From SLRI01 sp964576715 (lineage in GTDB: Bacteria; Pseudomonadota; Alphaproteobacteria; Geminicoccales; Geminicoccaceae): a stretch of 64,000 nucleotides of DNA. Below, piece by piece: positions 31,203 through 39,446 of this stretch. The notes below the pieces were generated by a model that had not been told where the DNA came from, did no database searches, and was given only the letters and a program-made list of their open reading frames with translations. Each line of letters opens with the position of its first letter. Positions within the stretch are counted from its first letter, which is position 1. A program made the position numbers and the translations under genes. The stretch is from assembly GCA_964576715.1 (NCBI GenBank), contig CAZNWE010000007.1, positions 1 to 64,000 of the forward strand. The letters run 5' to 3'.

Positions 31203-31486
31203 GGTTATGTCGGTGAGGCTGACGGCAGCCTCATCGCCGGTCTGGGCGATGGTCCCAAGCGACATGTAGCGGACTCGCTGGACCGCCCATTCGTCGTTCT
31301 GCTCGAGCAGCAGGGCGCCGCGACGAGACGGGTGATGGCGGCTTCGTTGAGGAAGATGCCGACGAGTTCGGTGCGGCGCTTGATCTCGCCATTGCGGCGC
31401 TCGATCGGGTTGGCCGAGTGCAGCTTGGTGCGGTGTTGGGCCGGAAAGGTCATATAGGCCAGGACGTCGGGTTCGGCGTCATCCAT

Positions 31487-31543
31487 GAATGGCCAGGAGG
31501 CCTTTCATCCGATCTCCGGAGGAGACAAGGTCAGCAGGCCCTG
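31487..31543. repeat. 57-bp double-hairpin repeat, copy 1
   Basis: Unit: a first hairpin (31487-31506, GAATGGCC-AGGA-GGCCTTTC, one mismatch), the block ATCCGATC (31507-31514), 17 bases, then CAGCAGGCCCTG (31532-31543), which is the 3' half of a second hairpin. It splits the transposase homology between KVPNLA and the DDAEPDVLAYM segment, so it was inserted into the former gene. Confidence 0.75.
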
Positions 31544-31602
31544 GCGGCACTCTGGCAAGATTCGGAACCTTGGGCCATAGGTGGTCGGCGACCCGGCGCC
31601 AT

Positions 31603-31659
31603 GAAAGGCCAGGAGGCCTTTCATCCGATCGGCGAAGCCGGCGCAGCCAGGAGGCTGCG
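31603..31659. repeat. 57-bp double-hairpin repeat, copy 2
   Basis: A perfect first hairpin GAAAGGCCAGGAGGCCTTTC (31603-31622), ATCCGATC (31623-31630), and a perfect second hairpin CGCAGCC-AGGA-GGCTGCG (31642-31659) at the same offset as in other copies. On the minus strand it adds about 20 codons between DAEGA and WRRVADHLW without breaking the frame. Confidence 0.8.
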
Positions 31660-31980
31660 AAGGGCTGGCTCGCGCCCTCGGCGTCGTTCTGCGCGAACGC
31701 GGTCGCCCACCCCATGGCGGCGAGTTGCCATGGTTACCCCGGTGGCGATGAAGGCGGCGACCACCCGGCGGCCGCTCTTGCCGGCATGCGCCAGGGCATT
31801 GCGCATGAAGTGCATGCGGCATCTGTGCCAGGTTGCTGAGAACACCTTCGAGACAGCGGCCTTGATACCGTCATGAGCGTCGGAGTTCACCAGCTTGACG
31901 CCGCGCCGGGCGAGCTGGCGCAGGAACTCGGTCCAGAAAGTCTCGGCCTCCGACGCGCCGATCGTCATGCCGAGCACTAT

Positions 31981-32037
31981 CGATGGTCTTGAGACCATCG
32001 ATCCGATCCCTGAAAGGGACAGCGCCAGCAGGCCCTG
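31981..32037. repeat. 57-bp double-hairpin repeat, copy 3
   Basis: A perfect 8-bp first hairpin CGATGGTC-TTGA-GACCATCG (31981-32000), ATCCGATC (32001-32008), then CAGCAGGCCCTG (32026-32037) inside a second hairpin. The stem sequence differs from copy 2 while pairing is kept. Copy 4 follows after five bases. Confidence 0.8.
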
Positions 32038-32042
32038 CAGGC

Positions 32043-32099
32043 GAAAGGTCAGGAGACCGTCGATCCGATCCCTTCAATGGACAGGGCCAGCAGGCCCTG
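32043..32099. repeat. 57-bp double-hairpin repeat, copy 4
   Basis: A weaker first hairpin (GGTC-AGGA-GACC core, within 32043-32062), ATCCGATC (32063-32070), and a perfect second hairpin CAGGGCC-AGCA-GGCCCTG (32082-32099). Together with copy 3 it exactly fills the space between the transposase segments SVDDLVKA and VLGMTIGASEA. Confidence 0.78.
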
Positions 32100-32433
32100 G
32101 AGGGAGCCTTGACCAGATCGTCCACCGACCGGGTCGAGATGCCTTGAAGGTAAGCCTCCCCGTCGATGTCTCCTGACATCGACCCTTCGAGGTTTGGATC
32201 GCGCGGCCTCCTACACCACCACTCGGGACACTGCCGGCGCGCGATGGACGACAGCGGTCAGCGCCTTCTCGGCCAATCGACGCGGCTCCATGAGGCCCGG
32301 GAAGCAGCCGCTCGGCCGCGAAGCCGAGCATCTCACGCACCAAGTCGGAATCGGACGTCTTCTCCAACAGCCCCTGAAGGGCGATCATCTCGTTGGTTAT
32401 CGGCTCAGTGCTCCGGTTCAGGTTGATGGTCAC

Positions 32434-32765
32434 AACCAGACCCTACCGGAGAACCGCCGATGGCCACCGTCAGCTACACCACGCGGTGCGACAAGGTCCT
32501 CGACTGCCCGCTGCAACGCCCGGAGACTGGCAACAGTGCCCTTCTCCGCCGCTAGCACCTGGGCCGCACCACGCCATGGGACACGAGCGGCAGGAGCGGC
32601 TTGCCGATCGCCGCGGCGGGCCCACGGCACCATCTGCGGCAGCGACTTCCTCGACCGAGAGGGGCAACGCCTCGCCGCCGGCGGGCGGTCTTCGGGATCG
32701 GTGACCGATCCCGCGACAACACCTCCGGTCGGCTCGGTGCATCGGCGACGGTATCGGTCGCCCGA
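32434..32765. other. 332-bp gap without a recognised gene
   Basis: This lies between the N-terminal end of the IS256 remnant and the fimbrial-type gene. No frame shows a family motif or strong codon bias. It may hold the left end of the insertion element and debris of whatever followed the fimbrial subunit gene, but I could not delimit an inverted repeat. Confidence 0.35.
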
Positions 32766-33293
32766 TCAGAAGGTCAGCGTGACGTTGACCGTGTCCGTGT
32801 AGGTGCCGGCGGGCACGCTCTGGCTGCCCGGGATACGGCCATAGACTTGAACGTCGCCGGCGCCCGGTACGAGCAGCACTACCTGCTGGGCTTCGGCCCC
32901 CTCACCCCAGACCTGGTTGCGCGCGGAATTGCGATAGAGCTGATAGTTGAGAATGTCGCCGCTGCCATTGGTCATGGCGCGATTGGCGACATCACCGGCA
33001 CTGCCGCCGTCGAGGGCTATGGTGAGCGTGCTCGCGGGACAACCACTGTAGCTGACCGCGCCATCGGCATCGAGTGCTGCCTGCTGACCGGCGCTGTAGG
33101 TCCCGAAGTCGATGGTCGAACCGGCGATCGAGCAGGCTTCCTGAACGGTGACCCGGACGGTCAGGATGTCCGTGTCGGGATTGGCCGCGGCAGCACCGGC
33201 GGTCGCAACAGCGAGAGCCGCGGCGAGCGCGAAGCGTGGGGCCGATGCGAATCGGGAGGCGAGGACGAATCGGGGCATCCAGGAGGAGGGCAT
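32766..33293 (-). CDS. Spore coat U / fimbrial-type secreted subunit
   Basis: A 175-residue exported protein. A signal peptide ends near AGAAAANPDT (about residue 38), followed by a beta-sandwich with two cysteines (VTVQEACSIAGSTIDFG and YSGCPASTLTIALDGG) and the typical end SVPAGTYTDTVNVTLTF. This is the SCPU domain found in subunits of archaic chaperone-usher pili. Such subunits need a periplasmic chaperone and an outer-membrane usher, usually encoded next to them; neither is here, and the downstream side is transposase debris. It may be an orphan or rely on machinery elsewhere. Confidence 0.82.
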   Translation of the reverse strand: MPSSWMPRFVLASRFASAPRFALAAALAVATAGAAAANPDTDILTVRVTVQEACSIAGSTIDFGTYSAGQQAALDADGAVSYSGCPASTLTIALDGGSAGDVANRAMTNGSGDILNYQLYRNSARNQVWGEGAEAQQVVLLVPGAGDVQVYGRIPGSQSVPAGTYTDTVNVTLTF

Positions 33294-33459
33294 GCGATAG
33301 TCCCAGTTCTTGGCGCCACTTGGCGCAGCAGGCGTTTTTGAACGGCGTCGATGCCGCTCGGCATGCCGCTAATCTACCCTTGCCAAGCCTAATTTTCGGT
33401 TAAAGGCAACGCATCAAGTCATCGGCTTGGGTGGTGGGCGAACCGTCACCCGACCGCTC

Positions 33460-34857
33460 TCAATCGATGCCGAACAGGCGATCACGCTGCTTGAGGTAAT
33501 TGGCTTCGCCATCGTAGGGCTTAACCCCAAGGTCGAGACCCGCCACGGTGAGCTCACCGACGGCCGACTTGAGCAGGTAGGTAGCGACGACCCATTCTCG
33601 CTGGGCACGCACCAGATCGACCTGGGAGGTGAACAGTTCCTGCTCGGCGTCGAGCACATCGAGCACGGTACGCTGACCGACAAGTGCTTCCTCCTCGACC
33701 CCGTCGAGTGCAATCTGATTGGCACGGCTCTCTTCCTCGAGGGCATCGATTACGGCCCGCGCCGCGAGCACCCGTTCCCACGCGGTGGTGACCGAACGTT
33801 GCACCCCACGCAGCGTGTCCTCGAGCTCGCTGCGCCGCGCTTGCACGGTTTCTCGATTCTGCCGTACCCGGGAGCGATCTGCACCACCCTGAAACAACGG
33901 CACCGACAGAGTGAGACCGATCCGCGCCTCGTCGCGTCGATCGATAGCCCTGCTTTCCTGCTGTCGGTAGATGAGGTTGCCGGCGATATCGAGACTGGGC
34001 AGGAGGTCGGCGAAAGCCACGTCCACCGCCTCGCGCGCCGCCTGCAGGCGGAAGGTGGCGCTGGTGATGTTTGGATTCGCCGCGGCGAGCGCCTGCGCCT
34101 CACTCTCGCTCGCCGGCAGCGGCGCGAAGGCCTCGGGCTCGACCAGGACGCCGGGATCGAACCCGATCACGTCACGAAACGTCGCCGTCGACTCGGCGAG
34201 GTCGGCGCGGGCGGTCTCGACATCCGCCTGGGCGCGGGCGAGCCGGGCCTGGGCCTGCGCGACGTCGGTGCGCGCGACCTCGCCGACCTCGAAGCGATCT
34301 CGCGTGGCCTCTAGCTGACGACGGATGCGGGTCTCGTTGGTCAAAGCGAGATCGAGAACGGCGCGATCACGCCACGTCGCCGTATAGGCGTCGACCGCAT
34401 CCAAAAGGACCTGTTGCTCGGTGGCGACCAGAAATGCGCGTTCGGCGCGCACCGCGTTCTCGGCCTCGCGGATACCGGCCCGGATGCCGCCACCGGCGTA
34501 GAGCGGCTGCCGCAGCGATAGATCGACGCCACGGGTAACGCGATCGTCACGCTCAGTGACGTCGGTATCGGCCGTCAGCGCGTCGATGGTGCCGTCGAGG
34601 AAGACACTCGGCCGCCCGGCTGCCTGCGCCTGCGGCACCAGCTCATCGGTGGCGCGCAGCTGGGCGCGTCCTGCTTCCAGTCGTGGATTGGTCAGATACG
34701 CCGACACGAGAGCCTCGTTGAGGCTGTCGGCGACTACCGGCTGAACCGGCCAGGCGATGAGCAGCAGGAAGGCGGCAAACGCAAAGCCACGCGGGCGCGC
34801 CCCACCACGACAGTCAAAGGTCAAGGCCCGTCTCCAGCTCTCCGCCAACCGTTGCAC
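33460..34857 (-). CDS. tolC: TolC-family outer membrane efflux protein
   Basis: A 465-residue protein with a signal peptide (hydrophobic core AFAAFLLLIAWPVQPVVA), then DSLNEALVSAYLTNPRLEAGRAQLRATDE, the standard TolC opening. Two internally similar halves each carry long coiled-coil helices, for example TDVAQAQARLARAQADVETA and RQNRETVQARRSELEDTLRG, with the barrel strand VPLFQGG. TolC trimers form the outer-membrane duct for RND, ABC or type I export systems. No pump genes are adjacent. The start is a GTG at 34857; no ATG exists nearby, and the ribosome site is weak. Confidence 0.92.
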   Translation of the reverse strand: MQRLAESWRRALTFDCRGGARPRGFAFAAFLLLIAWPVQPVVADSLNEALVSAYLTNPRLEAGRAQLRATDELVPQAQAAGRPSVFLDGTIDALTADTDVTERDDRVTRGVDLSLRQPLYAGGGIRAGIREAENAVRAERAFLVATEQQVLLDAVDAYTATWRDRAVLDLALTNETRIRRQLEATRDRFEVGEVARTDVAQAQARLARAQADVETARADLAESTATFRDVIGFDPGVLVEPEAFAPLPASESEAQALAAANPNITSATFRLQAAREAVDVAFADLLPSLDIAGNLIYRQQESRAIDRRDEARIGLTLSVPLFQGGADRSRVRQNRETVQARRSELEDTLRGVQRSVTTAWERVLAARAVIDALEEESRANQIALDGVEEEALVGQRTVLDVLDAEQELFTSQVDLVRAQREWVVATYLLKSAVGELTVAGLDLGVKPYDGEANYLKQRDRLFGID

Positions 34858-35065
34858 TCATCAACCCGGCGGCTGTCCCGGCGCCAGGGCTAACTGTGCA
34901 CGCCGGTAAATACCTAGGTGGCGATAGGCTGTTCTGGCAAGAAAACGCGAACGGCGCGCTATGGAAATCGGCGACACGCACCACTGTTGTTGGCATCGTG
35001 CAACAGCCGTGACCGTCGGCCGCCGGGGGGCGGTCGGGTTGTTCGTACACCCAGCCAGAATTGCC

Positions 35066-36250
35066 ATGCGCAAGATCATTCATGTCGACATGGACGCGTT
35101 CTATGCCGCAGTCGAAGAGCGTGACGATCCGATGCTGCGCGGCCGACCACTCGCCGTCGGTGGCGGGTCGGCGCGTGGGGTCGTCATGACGGCGAACTAC
35201 GTCGCAAGGCGATTCGGCGTGCGCTCGGCGATGCCGGGTAGCCAGGCCGTGCAACTTTGTCGCGATCTCGTTTTCGTGCCGCCGCGCTTTGCCGTCTACA
35301 AGGCAACCAGCCGCGAGATCCAGGCGATCTTCCACCGTTTCACGGACCTCGTCGAGCCGCTGTCGCTCGACGAGGCATACCTCGATGTCTCAAATCCCAA
35401 GATCGACGCGGCGAGTGCCACGGCGATTGCCAGAGCGATCAAGGCCGCGATCCTCGAGAAAACCTCGCTCACGGCCTCGGCGGGTGTCTCGATCAACAAG
35501 TCCCTGGCGAAGCTCGCCTCGGAAATGGACAAGCCGGACGGCCTCTTCGTGATCCGGCCCGAGCGCGCCCGACACATCCTGGCCGGGCTGGCGATCGAAC
35601 GGTTTCATGGTGTCGGCCCGGCGACCGCAGCGCGGCTGCGTGCCGCCGGCATTGCCTGCGGTGCGGATCTGCAGGCCCTCGGCGAAACCGAGGCACTGCG
35701 CCGGCTGGGTCGACAGGGGCCGCATTTCTGGCGGTTGGCGCACGGCATCGACGAACGGCCGGTGCAACCATCGAGACCGCGCCGGTCGCTCAGCGTGGAA
35801 ACAACCTTTACGACCGACCTCGCCACCAGGGCGGCGCTGGCGCCGGCGATCGAGGGCCTCGCCCAAGAGCTCGCCGCACGTCTCGCCCACACCGCCTTTC
35901 TGGCGACCACGGTCACGTTGAAGATCAAGTATCGGGACTTTCGCCTGACCACGCGGCAGACGACGCTCAGGGCACCGCCGGCGAGGCCAGCCGAGCTCGC
36001 GACGATCGCCATGCGGCTGCTCGATCGGGCACCGCTGCGCGCGCCGGTGCGATTGCTTGGTCTGGGGGTCGGTGGCCGCCCGGACGGCCATGTGACGCAA
36101 CTCGCCCTGCCGCTCGGCCCCGACGACCCCGACGACGACGACCCGGCCGACGACGACGCTGTCGCGCCCGACCCTGCCGTGGGTCACGCTCTCGATGCGC
36201 GACATGACGGTCCGGCGCTCGACAAGCCCGCGGCGCTGGATCAGGGATAG
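35066..36250 (+). CDS. dinB: DNA polymerase IV (Y family)
   Basis: A 394-residue translesion polymerase. The catalytic metal ligands are present in HVDMDAFYAAVE (D8) and SLDEAYLD (D102, E103), with the TANYVARRFGVRSAMP loop, the helix-hairpin-helix GVGPATAARLRAAGI and the little-finger domain. The end contains QLALPLG, a beta-clamp-binding motif. After it comes an odd acidic tail, DDPDDDDPADDDA, which is not typical of the family. The ATG at 35066 gives the standard MRKIIHVDMDAF start. Its last 10 bp overlap the convergent gene at 36241. No SOS box is obvious. Confidence 0.95.
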   Translation: MRKIIHVDMDAFYAAVEERDDPMLRGRPLAVGGGSARGVVMTANYVARRFGVRSAMPGSQAVQLCRDLVFVPPRFAVYKATSREIQAIFHRFTDLVEPLSLDEAYLDVSNPKIDAASATAIARAIKAAILEKTSLTASAGVSINKSLAKLASEMDKPDGLFVIRPERARHILAGLAIERFHGVGPATAARLRAAGIACGADLQALGETEALRRLGRQGPHFWRLAHGIDERPVQPSRPRRSLSVETTFTTDLATRAALAPAIEGLAQELAARLAHTAFLATTVTLKIKYRDFRLTTRQTTLRAPPARPAELATIAMRLLDRAPLRAPVRLLGLGVGGRPDGHVTQLALPLGPDDPDDDDPADDDAVAPDPAVGHALDARHDGPALDKPAALDQG

Positions 36251-36978
36251 GCGCAGCTCTGCGCGGTGATGTCGATGAAGCTCGGCTCAGCCGCCGCGGT
36301 CGCCTGAAAGAACCATTCCCGGTCGTTGAGGATAACCGAGTGCACCAGCGGCAGTCGCCCGGCGGCGCGGCTGAGCTCACCGGTGATGGCGAGAAACCGC
36401 AACGTCACCGGTGCTGCCGGATCGTACCACTCGAGCGGTTCGCCGGCTGCGTCGCGCGCTGGCCGGCCGTCGCCACTGACGGTAATGCGCCGATCGGCGA
36501 AGGAGACGGCGTTGTCGAGCACGGTGGTCACCGGCGTGCGCACGACCAGGCGGCTGGTTTCGACGGTGGCCTCGCAGTCTCGCTCGCGACCCGCTTGCTC
36601 GATGACGAAGGCCAGGCGCTCGCGCGCGACGCCAGCGCGGGTCCGCGCGCGCAGCAGATCGAGAAGTGGCTTGAATTCCGCCGGTGGCACATTGGCCGCA
36701 TAATCGAGACGCAACGACCGCAGCTGGCTCTCCAGCCTGCCCGCATGGTCCTCGATCGTCGCCAGGTCTTCCATCAGCTTCAGGTTGCGAGCCTTGGCCT
36801 CCTCTAGGTCGGCCGCCCGCTGCGCCAGCAAGTGATCGCCTTCGGAGCGCCCGGCCTCGTAACCGGCGATCGCAAAAAAGCCGAGCAACGCCAAAGCTGC
36901 GGCCAAGCGAACCACGTTCCAGAAAAACTTGCGGCGCTGCGCCTGGCGCCGCCTTCCGAGGGTCGACAGTTGTTTCAT
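36241..36978 (-). CDS. Uncharacterised membrane-anchored protein with a coiled coil
   Basis: A 245-residue protein with no family that I recognise with certainty. A basic N terminus (RRRQAQRRKFFWN) is followed by one membrane helix (LAAALALLGFFAIAGYEAG, about 20-38), a coiled-coil segment (about 45-90, EEAKARNLKLMEDLATIEDH) and a periplasmic domain of about 140 residues with two cysteines (ERDCEAT, and TAQSCAYP at the C terminus). The topology recalls small cell-envelope or pilus-assembly accessory proteins. The ATG at 36978 removes an unlikely 33-residue extension. It lies just downstream of the PPDK regulator on the same strand, and could be cotranscribed. Confidence 0.6.
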   Translation of the reverse strand: MKQLSTLGRRRQAQRRKFFWNVVRLAAALALLGFFAIAGYEAGRSEGDHLLAQRAADLEEAKARNLKLMEDLATIEDHAGRLESQLRSLRLDYAANVPPAEFKPLLDLLRARTRAGVARERLAFVIEQAGRERDCEATVETSRLVVRTPVTTVLDNAVSFADRRITVSGDGRPARDAAGEPLEWYDPAAPVTLRFLAITGELSRAAGRLPLVHSVILNDREWFFQATAAAEPSFIDITAQSCAYP

Positions 36979-37036
36979 GGCACCTGTCTGCGGGCCTTGC
37001 GATCGGCGCACACGACAACCGATGCCAAGTCGCCTC

Positions 37037-37939
37037 TCAGCTGCTGTCGTCCGCCCCCGTGCCGGGCTTTCCGGCATCGGCTGGAGCGTTCGAGACCACC
37101 AACGCGCCGATCACCGGATTTGCCCGGGCCTGCACCAGCTGATAGATCGTCGCGGCCGTTTCTTCAACTGATCGTTTAGTCACGTCGATTTCGACCCAAC
37201 CGTTTCGCGCGAACAGGCGGCGCGCGTAGCGCAACTCCTCGCGAATCCGCTCGAGATCCGCGTAGTCGCCGCCAAAGCGGCCCTGCTCGAGACCCTCGAT
37301 CCCCAGCATGCGTTGGCGATTCTGCCGGATTTGCACGAGTTGGGCCGGGTTGATCGTCAGCCCGATGATCAACGGCCGGGTCAAGCGCTCGAGGATCGGC
37401 AGCTGTGGCAGATCGAGCACGAGCGGCACATTCGCCGCCTTGATGCCGCGATGCGCGAGATAGACGCAGGTCGGTGTCTTCGACGTCCGTGACACGCCGA
37501 CCAGCACGACGTCAGCGTCCTCCAGCTCCTCGGCATATTGGCCATCGTCGTGCCGCATGGTGAAATCCATGGCGGCGATGCGCGAGAAATAATCCTCGTC
37601 CATCGCGTGCTGCCGGCCGATCTGCGGCCGACCCGCCGATCCGAGCAAGCCGGTCAGCGCGTTCATCACCGAATCGAGCACCGGGACACACGGCACGCCG
37701 CTCAACCGGCAGCGCTCCTGCAGGAAGAACCTGAGCTCTGGTGAGACCAGCGTGAAGATGACGAGACCCGGCAATGCCTCGACCAGAGTCATCACCTTCT
37801 CGAGCTGGCTGCGCGTGCGGACGAAGAACCAGACATGCTCGACCGGTACAACGTCCTCGAACTGCGAGACCGCAGCGCGAGCGACCGTGGTGACGGTTTC
37901 GCCGGTCGAATCCGAGATCAAGTGAAGGTGAAGGCGCAC
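37037..37939 (-). CDS. PPDK regulatory protein (bifunctional kinase/phosphorylase, DUF299)
   Basis: A 300-residue protein of the PDRP/PSRP family. It opens MRLHLHLISDSTGETVTTVARAA, has the P-loop-like GVSRTSKTPT at 148-157, and closes with RYARRLFARNGWVEIDVTKRSVEETAATI. Members reversibly phosphorylate a threonine of pyruvate phosphate dikinase (ADP-dependent off, phosphate-dependent on), or of PEP synthase. The GTG at 37939 matches the family start exactly; an upstream extension to 38170 would run into the origin region. In Caulobacter and Rickettsia the gene next to the origin, facing away from hemE, is of this family. Confidence 0.93.
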   Translation of the reverse strand: MRLHLHLISDSTGETVTTVARAAVSQFEDVVPVEHVWFFVRTRSQLEKVMTLVEALPGLVIFTLVSPELRFFLQERCRLSGVPCVPVLDSVMNALTGLLGSAGRPQIGRQHAMDEDYFSRIAAMDFTMRHDDGQYAEELEDADVVLVGVSRTSKTPTCVYLAHRGIKAANVPLVLDLPQLPILERLTRPLIIGLTINPAQLVQIRQNRQRMLGIEGLEQGRFGGDYADLERIREELRYARRLFARNGWVEIDVTKRSVEETAATIYQLVQARANPVIGALVVSNAPADAGKPGTGADDSS

Positions 37940-38402
37940 TTGGACACTACTCTCCGGCTGCGGCACACGCTGGCGTTGTCGGTGGACCGGCTTGTGGACG
38001 GTTGTTCGGTTGCTCACAAGACCGAACGAATGATCGCCGGCTGTGCACGCGATGCCAGCGAGGCGGGCCAGCCGCGGGCCTGTGGACCCGTTCTTGCCAA
38101 GCCGGCAGCGCAACTGACATATGCCCGATTTCCCACTCTTCCACGGCGGTTGCAACCCGTTGTACGACAAGGCAGGATCGTCGGGTCACGCGATTTGCCC
38201 CCGGCGGTCATGCGAGTCGGCGATTCGTCGGGCAAATGCGGGACTACGAATGATCCACGTTTTTTGTCCGCCATCTACCTCCCTAACCCTTTTATCTCAT
38301 TTTCAGTTAAGAGATGATGTGTGACACAGCGGGCATCGTCGTCCGGCGGGCCGTCGGTTGGTCGCTGAAGATCGTGGCCGAATCCCCCTTGAAAGTGACA
38401 CG
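37940..38402. other. oriC: Probable chromosomal replication origin (between PDRP gene and hemE)
   Basis: A 463-bp non-coding region between the divergent PDRP gene and hemE. This is the place of Cori in Caulobacter and of the Rickettsia origin, both described beside hemE. Supporting sequence: TGATCCACG at 38251-38259 is one base from the Caulobacter DnaA G-box TGATCCACA; TTGCTCACA at 38010-38018 and GTCCACA-type cores on the other strand (37991-38000 and 38081-38087) are weaker DnaA-like sites. An AT-rich tract, about 38259-38315 (TTTTTTG, then CTTTTATCTCATTTTCAGTT), is a plausible unwinding element right after the best box. parAB and parS lie 7-14 kb away. The call rests mainly on synteny. 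Confidence 0.65.
38004..38027. repeat. Inverted repeat in the origin region
   Basis: GTTCGGT (38004-38010) and ACCGAAC (38021-38027) are perfect complements around a 10-base centre, TGCTCACAAG, which overlaps the DnaA-like site TTGCTCACA. It could be a protein-binding site or a hairpin. It is the only strong dyad in this gap. Confidence 0.6.
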
Positions 38403-39446
38403 ATGAGCGCAAGGCCCGAAAAGATCATGCTTCGCGCGCTGGCCGGCGAGGTGACCGAGCGACCGCCCATCTGGTTGATGCGCCAGGCTGGCCGTTATCT
38501 GCCCGAGTATCGTGCCGTACGCCGCAAGACGAGCGGCTTCCTCCAGCTGTGCTACGACCCGGCCAACGCCGAGGAAGTGACGCTGCAGCCGATCAGACGG
38601 TTCGACTTCGACGCCGCAATCCTGTTCTCCGATATCCTGGTGGTGCCCGATGCGCTGGGTTCGGAGGTCGGATTTCATGAAGGCGAGGGGCCGCGACTGA
38701 CACCGCTCGCCCATCGCAGCGACTTGGCGCGGCTGTCGACGGAGCGGCTCCACACTCATTTGGCGCCGGTCTACGAGACCCTGAGACGGCTGCGGCGCTC
38801 GCTGCCCGAGCGGGTAACGCTGATCGGTTTCTCGGGCGCGCCTTGGACGTTGGCCGCCTACATGGTCGAAGGCGGTGGCTCCAAGGACTACGCGGTAGCG
38901 CGGACGTTCGCGCGCCGCGAGCGGCGGTTGTTCGCCGATTTGATCGATCTTTTGTGCAAGGCGATCGTGCGCTACTGCGAGGCGCAGGTGGCCGCCGGGG
39001 CCGAGGCCATTCAGCTGTTCGACAGCTGGGCCGGTGTCTTGCCGCCCGACGAACGCGAACGTTGGGTCGACGCGCCGTTGGCGCGGATCGTCGAGGAATT
39101 GCGCGCCTGCTGTCCGGGCGTGCCGATCATCGTCTTTCCGCGCGGGGTTGGCCCGGCCTTGATCGAGGTGGTGGCGCAGGTGAAGCCCGACGGGGTCGGC
39201 ATCGACACGGTCGTCGACCCGGCTTGGGCGGCCGACGCCTTGCCCGCCGACGTCTGCCTGCAGGGCAATCTCGACCCCTTGGCGCTGGTGGCCGGGGGCG
39301 AGGCGCTGTTCGACGCGGCCGATCGGATCCTCGAGGCCTGGCGCGGCCGACCCTACATCTTCAACCTGGGGCACGGCGTGGTGCCCGAAACACCACCGGA
39401 AAACGTTGCGGCGTTGCTTCAGCACTTGAAATCCCGGGAAAGATGA
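38403..39446 (+). CDS. hemE: Uroporphyrinogen decarboxylase
   Basis: A 347-residue HemE of normal length. The substrate-binding segment RQAGRYLPEYR is at 27-37, with AILFSDILVVPDALG, the loop GFSGAPWTLAAYMVEGGGSKD and the C-terminal FNLGHGVVPETPPENV. It decarboxylates the four acetate side chains of uroporphyrinogen III to give coproporphyrinogen III in the cytoplasm. The ATG at 38403 is the family start. The first gene on this side of the likely origin, it is followed by a structured spacer and hemJ; a ferrochelatase gene, often found here in relatives, is absent. Confidence 0.97.
   Translation: MSARPEKIMLRALAGEVTERPPIWLMRQAGRYLPEYRAVRRKTSGFLQLCYDPANAEEVTLQPIRRFDFDAAILFSDILVVPDALGSEVGFHEGEGPRLTPLAHRSDLARLSTERLHTHLAPVYETLRRLRRSLPERVTLIGFSGAPWTLAAYMVEGGGSKDYAVARTFARRERRLFADLIDLLCKAIVRYCEAQVAAGAEAIQLFDSWAGVLPPDERERWVDAPLARIVEELRACCPGVPIIVFPRGVGPALIEVVAQVKPDGVGIDTVVDPAWAADALPADVCLQGNLDPLALVAGGEALFDAADRILEAWRGRPYIFNLGHGVVPETPPENVAALLQHLKSRER

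Larger units (their letters stand above)
31203..32388 (-). pseudogene. Degenerate IS256-family transposase
   Basis: Ordered fragments of a mutator/IS256 transposase are scattered over three minus-strand frames. From 32388 downwards: MIALQGLLEKTSDSDLVREM and GFAAERL; FPGLMEPRRLAEKALTAVV; EAYLQGISTRSVDDLVKA; VLGMTIGASEAETFWTEFL; GVKLVNSDAHDGIKAAVSKV; WHRCRMHFMRNALAHAGKSG; WRRVADHLWPKVPNLA; AEPDVLAYMTFPAQHRTKLH; and NPIERRNGEIKRRTELVGIF, ending MSLGTIAQTGDEAAVSL. Several segments are deleted, including the one with the first catalytic Asp, and frames shift repeatedly. Four copies of a 57-bp palindromic repeat interrupt it. The element is dead. Its terminal inverted repeats were not identified. 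Confidence 0.85.

Noticed and set aside
30006..31265. A 419-codon minus-strand frame as a single gene
   Set aside because: Only its first 80 codons match transposases (IS256 end plus IS5-type end); the rest is antisense to cheA.
31487..32099. A CRISPR array as explanation for the repeats
   Set aside because: There are only four units at irregular spacing, with internal double hairpins and no equal-length unique spacers, and no cas genes nearby.
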